A stretch of DNA of 64,000 nucleotides from CAVYOD01 sp963770045 (GTDB lineage Bacteria; Acidobacteriota; Aminicenantia; Aminicenantales; CAVYOD01): NCBI GenBank assembly GCA_963770045.1, contig CAVYOD010000029.1:1-64000 (forward strand), given 5' to 3'. This document shows positions 9,301-18,247 of this stretch, in pieces. The first letter of the stretch is position 1. The number at the start of each line of letters is the position of its first letter. The notes under the pieces were generated by a model that saw nothing but the letters and a program-made list of their open reading frames with translations, was not told where the DNA came from and did not search any database. Position numbers and translations under genes: made by a program.

Positions 9301-10470
9301 TCAGTCTATATATAATAAGAAGCCTTTGAGATAGGCGCTCTCCGGGTGGAAAATGTTGACCGGATGGTCGAAGGCTTGATGATGTCTCTGCATGATCCGG
9401 ACCCGGCGGGAGGCCTCCCGGGCGGCTTCGAAGATGACTTTCTGGAAAAGGTCTTCAGCCACGAAAAACGAGCAGGAAAACGTCAATAGAAAGCTTCCCG
9501 GAGCGGCCCGCTTGATGGCCAGGCGGTTGATGTCTTTGTAGCCCCGGCAGGCCTGGATGACATCGACCTTTTTTTTGGCAAAGGCGGGAGGGTCCAGAAT
9601 GATGAAGTCGTAGGCCGGAGTCTCGCTCCGGAGATAATCGAAGACGTCCTGGACATAAAACCGATCCTCACCTGTGTCAAAACCATTGAAGCGGAGGTTT
9701 TTCTTGGCGAGCTCGATGGCGCGCTCAGAGGTGTCAACAGAATCGACAAGGACGGCCCCCGCCCGCCTGGCATAGACGGAAAAAGCCCCCGTATAGGAAA
9801 AGGCGTTGAGCACCTTCCGGCCTTCGGCCAACGAGCCTACGAACCGGCGCATCTCCCGCTGGTCAAGGAAAAAGCCGGTTTTCTGGGAACCCGGGATCTC
9901 GACCAGGAATCTCAGCCCGTGTTCCATGATCTCGACGGTCTCGACCGGCTCTCCCCAGATCAGGCCTTCAAAATCGTCCAGGCCGTCCTCACGGCGTGAG
10001 GGCAGGATTGACTTTTCGTAGATCGTGCGTGGCGAAAGCTTCTTCAACAGGATCTCGATAACAAACCGCTTCAGCTTTTCCATGCCCAGCGTCGCCACCT
10101 GGATGACCAGGACATCGTCGTACCTGTCGACGATGAGTCCGGGCAGACGGTCGCCCTCGGCGTTGATCAAACGATAGGCGTTCGTGCTTTCATTGAAGAA
10201 CACCCGGCGCAGGGCCAAGGCGCTTTCGATAGATTCTTCGATTGCCTTTTCAGGCGGCGTCTCATCAAAGCTCAGCATCCGGCCCACGATCGAGGAGTTG
10301 GTGTTGAAATAGGCATAGCCGAGGAACTCCCCTTCCGCGCTCCGGACCGGAAGGACGCCTCCGTTTTCAAACGAGGGCATGGATTCGACCGCGCCGGAGA
10401 AGATCCAGTGGTGGCGGTTCTTGATGGCTCTCTCTTTCCCCTTTTTCAAGATGACACTCGGCTGGTTCAT
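9301..10470 (-). CDS. rlmI: Class I rRNA (cytosine-5) methyltransferase, RlmI-like
   Basis: A 389-residue SAM-dependent methyltransferase of the RlmI (YccW) family, which in E. coli makes m5C1962 in 23S rRNA. An N-terminal PUA-like domain (KKGKERAIKNRHHWIFSGAV) is followed by a central domain and a Rossmann methyltransferase domain. Motifs include VLNAFSYTGAFSVYA for SAM binding, VDTSERAIELAKKN and the catalytic DPPAFAKKK. The family's late cysteine is in LLTFSCS. It overlaps the upstream Nudix gene by one base (TGATG), so the two are likely translationally coupled. Confidence 0.92.
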   Translation of the reverse strand: MNQPSVILKKGKERAIKNRHHWIFSGAVESMPSFENGGVLPVRSAEGEFLGYAYFNTNSSIVGRMLSFDETPPEKAIEESIESALALRRVFFNESTNAYRLINAEGDRLPGLIVDRYDDVLVIQVATLGMEKLKRFVIEILLKKLSPRTIYEKSILPSRREDGLDDFEGLIWGEPVETVEIMEHGLRFLVEIPGSQKTGFFLDQREMRRFVGSLAEGRKVLNAFSYTGAFSVYARRAGAVLVDSVDTSERAIELAKKNLRFNGFDTGEDRFYVQDVFDYLRSETPAYDFIILDPPAFAKKKVDVIQACRGYKDINRLAIKRAAPGSFLLTFSCSFFVAEDLFQKVIFEAAREASRRVRIMQRHHQAFDHPVNIFHPESAYLKGFLLYID

Positions 10471-10889
10471 CAGGACTCCCCCCGCAGGGCGCTGTCGAGC
10501 ACAGCCCTGACGATCGGAAGGTCTGGTGCGGCGAAATCATATGTCTGGAGCTTGGTCGGCGCGACCCATTGGATTTCCTCATGATCGGCCAACCTGACTT
10601 TTCCGGAAAGATAAGTCACCCGATAGGCCAGGAGCTCGATCGAGAGAGAAGTCGAATCATAAAAGGAAGTGGCCAAGAGCTCTCCAACACGAGTTTCAAT
10701 CCCGAGTTCTTCGCGGAGCTCCCTTTGCAGAGCGGTCTCCGGGGTCTCCCCGGGCTCTACCCGGCCGCCCGGAAATTCCCAGCTCCCCCCAAATGGACCA
10801 CCTTTCCTTCTCTTGGCGATAAGGATCTTCCCTTCTTTTTCGAGAATCGCCGCCGTCACTTGAATCAGCTTCCCGTATCGCGCCTTCAT
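10470..10889 (-). CDS. Nudix hydrolase, MutT-like
   Basis: A 139-residue Nudix protein with the full signature GGRVEPGETPETALQRELRE followed by ELGI. The N-terminus (VTAAILEKEGKILIAKRRKGGPF) and the WEFPGG lead-in match MutT proteins that remove oxidised dGTP. Its start is coupled to no upstream gene; it heads the leftward mutT-like/rlmI/nuclease group. Oxidised nucleotide removal is an inference from subfamily appearance, since Nudix specificity varies. Confidence 0.9.
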   Translation of the reverse strand: MKARYGKLIQVTAAILEKEGKILIAKRRKGGPFGGSWEFPGGRVEPGETPETALQRELREELGIETRVGELLATSFYDSTSLSIELLAYRVTYLSGKVRLADHEEIQWVAPTKLQTYDFAAPDLPIVRAVLDSALRGES

Positions 10890-11042
10890 CGGTTCTTTCC
10901 CGGCAGCCCTATCTTAAAGCTTCCGGTCCCCGATTGGCAAGAGCGCCCGGCCCGCCGCTTCCTTAAAGAACAAAGCCAAACCGGCCGGAGACGCCAAAGA
11001 AACGGATGACTGGCTCCTGAGAGCTGTGCTAGAATGCGGCTT

Positions 11043-12489
11043 ATGAAAATCGCCTTTTTAGCTTCCGAGGTTGCTCCGTTTGCCAAGACGGGCGGCTTGG
11101 CCGATGTGGCCGGCGCCTTGCCCAAATTCCTAAATCAGGCCGGAGAAGACGTCCGGGTCTTCATGCCGCTTTACCGGGAAGTCAAGAAAAAACGGCTCGA
11201 GCTCCAAAAAGTCATCGAGGAGCGTGACATACCTTTAGGCAAAAAGAGCTTTCCGTTCTCGGTTTGGAAATACGGCGGGCCCTTCGGTATCTATTTCATC
11301 GACAATGACGAATTCTACGACCGCGATGGCCTCTACGGAACTTCGGCCGGCGACTATCCCGATAACGCCTTGCGGTTCGCTTTTTTTTCACGCGCCTGTC
11401 TGGAGACCCTCAAGGGGCTGGATTTTTCGCCGCAGATTCTTCACTGCCACGACTGGCAGACCGCGTCCACCCTTGCCTTTCTGAAATACTCTTACGGGGA
11501 CGACCCTTTCTACAAGTCGATTCGATCTCTCTTCACGATTCATAACCTGGCCTACCAAGGGCTGTTTGAGCGGAGCGATTTTGGGCAAAATCGGCCTTCC
11601 CGATCACCTTTTCAACATCCGCGACCTTGAATTTTATGGCCGAGTCAACTTTCTCAAAGCAGGGATCCTTTATGCCGATGCGGTCAGCACCGTCAGCCCG
11701 CGGTACAGCCGCGAGATCCAGACCCCGGAGTTCGGTTTCGGGTTGGAGGGGCTTCTTCGGGAAAGAAAGGACAGCCTCTTCGGCATTCTGAACGGCGTCG
11801 ACTATTCCGATTGGGACCCGGCCACGGACCCACTTCTGCCGGCGAGATTTTCTCCGACCGATATGGGAGGGAAAAAAGTCTGCAAGGAGGAACTGGCGAA
11901 GATCTTTGGATTGCGGGGGAGCTCGACGGAGTTGCCGGTCATGGGAATGGTCTCCAGGCTGGCCGGGCAAAAGGGTTTGGACATCGTCAGCGAGGCTCTG
12001 GATGATATCATCAGCCTGGGGGTCAACCTAGTCATCCTGGGAACAGGAGATGAGAAAATCCAGGATGCCCTCCGTACGGCCCAGAAGGGCCATCCCGGCC
12101 GGCTGGGCTTGATGATTGCCTTCAATGAAAAGGTGGCCCGCACGATCTATGGCGGCAGTGACATGTTTCTCATACCATCTCGCTACGAGCCCTGCGGCCT
12201 GACCCAAATGTACGGGCTTAAATATGGAGCCGTCCCCGTGGTCAGGGCCACGGGAGGACTGGACGACACCATCGAGGAATACGACCCAGGCGCACGGTCC
12301 GGAAATGGGTTTAAATTCGAAGAATATTCAGCCCCTGCCCTGGTGAAGTCGGTTGAGAGGGCGATCTCGTTTTATCGCCGGAAAGATCATTGGGATGCGC
12401 TTCTGGCCAACGCGATGGCCTGCGATTATTCCTGGAACAGGTCCGTCCGGGAGTATATCAAGCTTTACAAGAAGATCGCCGGCGACTAG
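11043..12489 (+). CDS. glgA: Glycogen synthase (ADP-glucose type), frameshifted
   Basis: A GT5 glycosyltransferase that extends alpha-1,4-glucan from ADP-glucose. The N-terminal half has KIAFLASEVAPFAKTGGL with the KTGGL nucleotide-sugar loop. The C-terminal half has RYEPCGLTQMYGLKYG and ATGGLDDTI. The gene is read as two frames (first ending at 11630, second ATG at 11566) because of one extra G in the GGG run at 11583-11585. Removing it gives SDFGKIGLPDHLF and a full 481-residue protein. ATG 11043 matches the family start; ATG 11034 is possible. It faces the maf gene and overlaps it by four bases. glgC and two GH57 enzymes follow on the opposite strand, forming one glycogen region. Confidence 0.93.
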
Positions 12490-13083
12490 AAGAGGTCGAC
12501 CCCTACCTTGCGGAGCAGCCCGGGCCAATTTGGCCAGTGGAAGGCCGACGACATTATAAAAGCAGCCTTCCACCCGCTCAATAAAAACACCTCCGAGACC
12601 CTGGATGTCAAAGCTCCCGGCTTTATCCAAGGGAGACACTTTTCTAAAGTAATTCCGCGCTTGTTCGTCACTCAAGGGGCACATGAATACTTTGGTCTTG
12701 TCGTAGGCCGTAAGCGCCTTGCGCCGGTCGATGTCGATGACGGCGATTCCTGTATAGACCCATTGCGGCTGCCGGGACAGAAGCCGGAGCGTACGCACGG
12801 CCTCCTGGACGCTCTTCGGTTTGCCGATGACTGTCCGGCCCACGCGGACAACGGTATCGGCTCCGATGACGACGCCGGAATCATGCCTGGCCGCTACGGC
12901 CCTCGCCTTCTTGAGGGCGTTCTGGCGGACGAGGTCGCTGGTCCGACCGCTTGGCCTTCTAACTTCGCGGACTCGGGCCTCCTCGACTCGGAACCTGAGG
13001 CCGATCTGCCTGAGCAGATCCTGCCTTGCCTTTGATTTTGAAGCGAGGATGAGAGTTTGTCGCTCGTTTCGGCATCTCGTCAT
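12486..13083 (-). CDS. maf: Maf-family nucleotide pyrophosphatase (septum-associated Maf/YhdE-like), frameshifted near the 3' end
   Basis: Maf proteins hydrolyse dTTP, UTP or modified nucleotides. Visible motifs are LILASKSKARQDLL, the IGADTVVRVGRTVIGKP block, YTGIAVID, and DKAGSFDIQGLGG with CFYNVVGLPLAKLA. An extra base in the CCCGGG run 12519-12524 throws the last 14 codons out of frame, extending the frame to 12328 inside glgA. Corrected, the protein ends KLAGLLRKVGVDLF at 12486 with 198 residues, the usual length. The ATG at 13083 lies inside a GACGAGATGACGAG repeat arm and has no clear ribosome site. The gene is 34 bases downstream of the flavoprotein gene. Confidence 0.88.
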
Positions 13084-13092
13084 CTCGTCAAC
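13061..13092. repeat. Single arm of the CTCGTC repeat family
   Basis: CGCTCGTTTCGGC followed by ATCTCGTC twice and CAA. It matches the arm of the inverted-repeat elements, but no partner arm is seen. It overlaps the first codons of maf. Confidence 0.55.
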
Positions 13093-13117
13093 AAAAGTCC
13101 TTGGCAAGAAGCAAGGC

Positions 13118-14302
13118 TTAATCCGTCAATCCGGCCACATAACCTGAAGCCCAGGCCCAGCCCAAATTGTAGCCTCCCCGGGGCCCCTGGACGTCAAGGA
13201 TCTCACCGGCCAGATAGAGACCTCTCTGGTGTTTTGATTCCAGGGTGCGGGCTTCGACATCACGGGCATCAATGCCTCCGCAGGTGAATTCCGCTTCATT
13301 CCAGCCGCGTGTTCCCAGAACGCGAAACCTTTTATCCTTTAGACCCCGGGAACCGGCCTTGAGCTCTTCCCGGGCGAGCCCGGCGAACTTGTTGGGCAGG
13401 AGTCCGGTCAAAAGATCCTCCTCTTTGAAGCCGTGGCCGGCCCTCCTGGCCAGCTCGTCAGCGAGCTCTTCGCCGGAAAGAAAGGGAAGGAGGTCCAAGG
13501 ACACTCCCAGATTTTCTTTTTTTTCGCGGTGCAGAGCGATCGATATCGTTTCGCTGATGTCCAGGATGGCCGTCCCGGAAAGACCATATTGAGTAAACAA
13601 AACTTCGCCTGAAGCTTCTCCGGCGACGCGTCCTTCGATGAGGCCTTTCACCTTGGATATGATCCGCTGTCCTTGGAGAAGATGACACCATCTGTCTTTA
13701 ATGACCAGGGGGACAGCGCTCGGCACCGGTTCGATCGTCCTGTGGCCAAAGCGTTCCGCGAGCCGATAGGCGTTTCCGTCCGAGCCCAGAGCGGGGTAAG
13801 AGCGTCCTCCGCCGGCGAGGATGACTTTTTGACTTTCGACCCGGCGTCCGTCCTTGGCGATCAAAGAGTAACCGGCCGGCGATGTGTCAAGCTCAGTCAC
13901 TTCAAAATTCAGCTCCACCCCGACCTGAAGCCGGGCGAGTTCGAGCTCGAGGATCTTGACCACCGAGGAGGCTTGATTGGTCACCGGGAAAAGCCGTTCC
14001 TCCTCGGCGCAGACCTGCAGCCCGAGTTCTTTAAAAAAATTCAAAATCTCGGTTTTCCCAAACCGGCTGAGGACCGACCGGACCAGTTCCGGCTGGCTGG
14101 ACGAATAAAAAGATTCGTGGAACTTTTCGTTCAGAAGATTGCACCGGCCGCCGCCGCTGATCAGGACTTTTTTCCCGAGGCGGGGCATTTTTTCGCAAAT
14201 GACGGCTGAGTGCCCTTTGCGGCGGGCGCTTATGGCGGCGGCGAGGCCGGCGGCTCCACCCCCGATAATCGCCGTTTGGAATCCTGATTTCGAACGGATC
14301 AT
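13118..14302 (-). CDS. NAD(P)/FAD-dependent oxidoreductase, HI0933/BaiN family
   Basis: A 394-residue flavoprotein of the HI0933/YhiN/BaiN family. The N-terminal dinucleotide fold is TAIIGGGAAGLAAAISARRK. It is followed by the family signature KVLISGGGRCNLLN and later LAGGGRSYPALGSDG. The C-terminal FAD motif is LYLAGEILDVQGPRGGYNL. Members include bile-acid 7-dehydroxylation enzymes, but most are uncharacterised, so the substrate cannot be given. ATG 14302 is chosen because the dinucleotide fold begins right after it. It overlaps the stop of galT by four bases (ATGA), indicating translational coupling. The longer frame to 14458 runs into galT and is not supported. Confidence 0.92.
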   Translation of the reverse strand: MIRSKSGFQTAIIGGGAAGLAAAISARRKGHSAVICEKMPRLGKKVLISGGGRCNLLNEKFHESFYSSSQPELVRSVLSRFGKTEILNFFKELGLQVCAEEERLFPVTNQASSVVKILELELARLQVGVELNFEVTELDTSPAGYSLIAKDGRRVESQKVILAGGGRSYPALGSDGNAYRLAERFGHRTIEPVPSAVPLVIKDRWCHLLQGQRIISKVKGLIEGRVAGEASGEVLFTQYGLSGTAILDISETISIALHREKKENLGVSLDLLPFLSGEELADELARRAGHGFKEEDLLTGLLPNKFAGLAREELKAGSRGLKDKRFRVLGTRGWNEAEFTCGGIDARDVEARTLESKHQRGLYLAGEILDVQGPRGGYNLGWAWASGYVAGLTD

Positions 14303-15346
14303 GGACGAGGCAGCCGGCATCCGTGAAGATACTCGGCCGCCACTTCGGGAGGCACGGGGTTGATGTAGAAACCCGTTCCTAGCTCGAAACCGGCGACTCG
14401 GGTGAGCACGGGAGTGATTTCCATGTGCCAGTGATAGCTCTTTTCCACTCGGGGCCACTTGGTCTTGGAGAGATTGAGGTTCGGGGCCTGATGAATGATG
14501 AAGTTATAAGGAGGGCCCGAGAGCAAGATCCCCAGCCGGGTGAGGACCTCCTTGAGAGCATTGGCGAGGGAGACGATTTCCTCCGGCTCCTGGCTTGAAA
14601 AGTGCGGTGAATGACGCAAGGGGTAAATGACCATCTCAAAGGGAAATCGTGAGGCAAATGGGGTCATGACCGCAAAATGCCGGTTCTGGAAGACGAGTCG
14701 GTCGCGGCACTTGTTCAGGTCTTCTTCGATCATCCGGCAAAAGATGCACCCTTTGTATTGACTGTGCAGGCGCTCGGCGCCGTACAACTCTTCTTTGATC
14801 CTTTTGGGCACGATCGGAGTGGCCACGATCTGGGAGTGGGGATGACTCAGGGAGGCTCCTGCATCCTTGCCCTTATTTTTGAAAATCTGAACATATTGAT
14901 AATGGAGCTCCCCTTCGATGTTCTCGATTCTCTGCTGGAAGGCTAGAAGGACGTCCTTGATATTGGACACCGAAAGGTCATTGAGCTCCCGGTCGTGGTC
15001 AGGACTTTCGATAATCACCTCGTGGACGCCCACACCGGGCATCGATTGGAAGAGACCTTTTTGTGGTTTGGGCGGCGGCAGACCGCGAGTCCAGGGCCGG
15101 GAACTTGTTAGGCACGACCCTCACCCGCCAGCCCGGCTGGTCTGCCTTGGTCCCCCTTTTCCTGAAGGAAAAAACTTCCGGGGGGGTTTTGGATTCGTTG
15201 CCCTCACAGAACGGACAGAATAACTTCTGCTCGGCCGCCTGTTTGAGCTCTTGCTGCGGCGGCCGGAAATCATCCGGCCGTTTACTCCTCTCCGAGGCGA
15301 TGATCACCCAGCGGCCGCTGACCAGGTCTTTTCTGAGCTGAGACAT
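14299..15346 (-). CDS. galT: Galactose-1-phosphate uridylyltransferase, frameshifted
   Basis: Transfers UMP between UDP-glucose and galactose-1-phosphate, or acts as a related sugar-1-phosphate nucleotidyltransferase. The N-terminal part has the zinc cysteines CPFCEGNE and VRVVPNKFPAL. The C-terminal part has the active site SHPHSQIVATP and the zinc site YHWHMEI. One extra A in the A5 run at 15058-15062 splits it into frames 14999-15346 and 14299-15042. Corrected, it reads TKGLFQSMPGVGVHEV and has 348 residues, a normal length. It sits one base downstream of the receiver gene and overlaps the flavoprotein gene by four bases, so it is part of the glgC/kinase/receiver run. A role linking glucan breakdown to nucleotide sugars is inferred. 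Confidence 0.92.
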
Positions 15347-15347
15347 C

Positions 15348-15701
15348 TTACTCCTTTAGTAGCTCCTTTATTTTGGCCTTGAGTTCGTGGAGTGAGGATG
15401 ATTTGACCACGTAGGCGTCCGCGGCCCAGGTCATAAAGTCTCCCTTGTAGCTTTGGTAGGCGGTGTTGATGATGATCGGGATATCCTTTCTCAGGCCCAT
15501 GATCTGGGTGATGAGCTCGATTCCGTCCTTGCCGGGCATGCGGATGTCGGTGATGATGAGGTCGAACTGGGACTTCTGGAGCGCCTCCAAGCCCGAGTCG
15601 GCGTCATTGACGGCCACCACCTCATAGCCTTCCTTCGCGAGTTCCTCCTCATAGAGGAGGCAGAGAGATTTTTGGTCCTCGACGATCAGGATTTTTTTCA
15701 T
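15348..15701 (-). CDS. Receiver-only response regulator
   Basis: A 117-residue CheY-like protein made only of a receiver domain. The acidic pocket is IVEDQ (Glu8, Asp9), the phosphoacceptor is Asp52 in LIITDIRMPGKDG, and the conserved Thr and Lys regions are INTAYQS and YVVKSSS. There is no output domain. ATG 15701 follows a GGAGGGGGAG ribosome site and overlaps the kinase stop by four bases (ATGA), so the kinase is its likely partner. Because it sits between glgC and galT, it may relay a signal about carbon reserves, perhaps by protein contact. This role is inferred. Confidence 0.93.
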   Translation of the reverse strand: MKKILIVEDQKSLCLLYEEELAKEGYEVVAVNDADSGLEALQKSQFDLIITDIRMPGKDGIELITQIMGLRKDIPIIINTAYQSYKGDFMTWAADAYVVKSSSLHELKAKIKELLKE

Positions 15702-17048
15702 TTCTCCCCCTCCGTCGGACAGCATTTAAAATATAGCCGGAACAAAGTTCCCCTGCCTTCCCGGCTTTCGACTTCGATCTTGCCCCCGCACGCATCCATG
15801 ACCCGTTTGACAAAGATGAGGCCGAGTCCCATCCCCTTTTCCTTGGTGGTGAAGAAAGGAACAAAGATCTTTTTCAAAACCTCTTCGGACATCCCCTTGC
15901 CGTTGTCCTGGACGCTGATGCAGAGCCACTTTTTATTCTCGCGGTGGGCGCTGATGGTGACGCTTCCACCCTGAGGAGTCGCGTCAAGCGAGTTGTCGAT
16001 GATGTTCCGCACGGCTTCCCTGACATAAGTCTGGTCGCAAAGAATCGGCGGGTTGTCTCTTCCCAGTTCGATCCTTATGGCCCGGCCGTGGCTCTTCCTT
16101 CTGATTTCCGGGCTGCGGAGGATCGATTTGATGATCTTCGAGATTCTGATCGGCTCCGGGGTCTCAATTTCGACTTTCAGAAAATGGCCCAGTTCGAAGA
16201 TGATCTCCTCGAGTCGTCTGACCTCCTCGCGGATGATCTCGAGGTTCCTCTTTGTTCTCTCCGGGTCAGTGGGACCCGCGGAGGATCTGGTCGGCGAAGC
16301 CGCCGATCGTGACCAGGGGATTTCTCAACTGGTGGGTGATGTGCATCGCCATCTCCCCCATGGCCGCGAACTGTTCCATCTCGACCAGCTTTCGGTGAAG
16401 GGTCGAGGTATAGATGTAGTTGCCGGCGATCAATCCGCAGATGCTGGCCAGTTCGACATCCCGGCTCGCGATCGGCGATTTGATGATGGCGTTGTCAAGG
16501 ACAATCTCTCCCACGATCTCGCCGCCCGCGACCAAGGGGAGGCAGAGGAACTCGTCGGCCCCCAAAATCTCCAGGAATTTTTTGTCCACGAGAGGCTCGT
16601 TCCAGGCGTCCCGGACGAGCATGATTTTTTTCGCTTGGGCCGGCAGAGCGGGAAGAAGCGCATTTTCCTCGTCGAGAGAGTAGCTTAGGCTCTTGACGCG
16701 ATTGGTCAAAACATCGGCGCTTTCGATCATCAGGGACCGGTTGTATTCCAGGACTTCGAGGTAGCCGATCCCCGGTGTAGAAAGGATTTCCCAGATGTTC
16801 TTGGCTTCCTCCGGCGAACGAGGTCCGAGCCACATCTGGCCGCGCAAGACTTGCCGTTCGGCGAGGAAGAGCATCGCCCGGTTGAATCCGACTCCTGAGC
16901 CGGAAGTCAACGCGGTCAGGATGACCAAAAGGTTATCCTCGAAAGAGAAGGGCTGAAAAAAACTCTGGGAGACAATGGAAAGCAACTGCAGCTCTTTCGA
17001 GGCTTCTCTCTGAAATTGATAAGAAAAAAAATCGTATCTCTCGATCAT
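15698..17048 (-). CDS. Soluble GAF-domain sensor histidine kinase, frameshifted
   Basis: A cytoplasmic kinase with no membrane segment. A GAF-like sensor domain spans about residues 30-200. The dimerisation/phosphoacceptor box is AMHITHQLRNPLVTIGG and the HATPase domain has NIIDNSLDATPQGG, DNGKGM and GMGLGLIFVK. An extra C in the CCC run 16271-16273 stops the first frame at 16266. Removing one C gives LRGSTDPERTKRNLEIIRE and joins it to the frame ending at 15698, for 449 residues. Its start overlaps the glgC stop by four bases (17045-17048), and its stop overlaps the receiver start, so glgC, kinase and receiver should be made together. Confidence 0.88.
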
Positions 17049-18230
17049 CCAGGCATCCAGTTCTTAGGGATGACGCGGATCCCCAACTTGCTGACCTTGA
17101 AATTTTTCGAGTCCTTCAGGTCATCAAAACCCACCGCAAAATGTGAAGGGATGATGGAAAATTTGTCGATGATGGCCCGCCTGACCTTGGCCCCTGAGCC
17201 GATCTGGGCACCTTCCAGGATGATCGAATCCTCGACAACCGCCCCCTCCTTCACCCTAACTCCCGGTGAAATGATCGAATTCCGGATCGTGCAGCCCGAG
17301 ACGACGCATCCGGAGCCGACGATCGAATTTGTGATCTCTCCACTGAGGAAGAGCGTCGGCGGATACTGGGGCTTGTAGGTCCGGATAGGCCAGGCCTGAT
17401 CCATGAGCTGGAAGGGGGATTCCGGCGAGAGAAAAGACATATTGGCTTTCCAGTAAGCGTCGATCGTCCCGATGTCTTCCCAGTAGCCTTCGAAAAGATG
17501 GGCGTAGATTCGCTGTCCATGGATGAGCTTGGGCAGGATATCCCTCCCGAAATCGTGGCTGCTGGACTGGTTTCGAGCATCCTGGATCAAGGCCTTGATC
17601 AAGGCGGGCGTCCGGAATAGATAAACCCCCATCGAGATGAGCGAAAGGCTGGAGTTCCAGGGGGCGACCGGCGGCTTCTTCGGCTTTTCTACGAAGCCGA
17701 TGATTCTGGATTCCTGGTCGACCTCTATGACTCCGAACCGGCCCGTTTCCGCAGGCCGGAACAGTCTTGGCCAGGATGATCGCATCGGCCTCTCTCTCGA
17801 GATAGAACTTGAGGATTTTTCTGTAATCGGATTTGTAAATATGGTCGCCCGAGAGGACGAGGACGGCGCTGGGGGCTTCCTGCTGAATGGTATAGATGTT
17901 CTGAAAAACGGCGTCCGCCGTTCCTTCGTACCAGTGGTCTCCAACCCTTCCTTGGGCGGGCAGGGAAATGATGAAATCTCCGCTCTCGGAATGGAAGATG
18001 TTCCAGCCGTTCAGGATATGCCTCTCCAGGGACAGGGATTTGTACTGAGTTAGAAGGGCGATCCTGCGCAGGCCGGAATTGAGCGCGTTGGAGAGGCTGA
18101 AGTCGATGATCCGGTAGCTTCCCAGGAACGGGACAGAGGGTTTAGCCCTGTCTTTAGTCAAAGGGTAGAGCCTCTCCCCTTTTCCCCCGCAGAGTATCAT
18201 GACCAGCGTTTTTTCAGATAATTGTTCCAT
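17045..18230 (-). CDS. glgC: Glucose-1-phosphate adenylyltransferase, frameshifted
   Basis: Makes ADP-glucose for glycogen synthase. The N-terminal part has ILCGGKGERLYPLTKDRAKP for nucleotide binding, plus GTADAVFQNIY and LSGDHIYKSDY. The C-terminal part has GFVEKPKKPP, GYWEDIGTIDAYWKAN and the left-handed beta-helix repeats (SIVGSGCVVSGCTIRNSIIS). One extra G near 17756-17757 breaks the frame: the first frame runs out of homology there and continues uselessly to 17256, and the second ends at 17045. Corrected, it reads KTVPPAETGRFGVIEV over 394 residues. ATG 18230 lies 17 bases after the branching enzyme stop. It overlaps the kinase start by four bases. Confidence 0.93.
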
Positions 18231-18247
18231 CGCTCGTCTCGATCGTA

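Noticed and set aside
12328..12485. Extension of the maf frame into glgA
   Set aside because: It results from one extra base near 12522; the corrected frame stops at 12486 with the family C-terminus.
14303..14458. N-terminal extension of the flavoprotein gene
   Set aside because: It overlaps the end of galT, and the dinucleotide fold begins right after ATG 14302.
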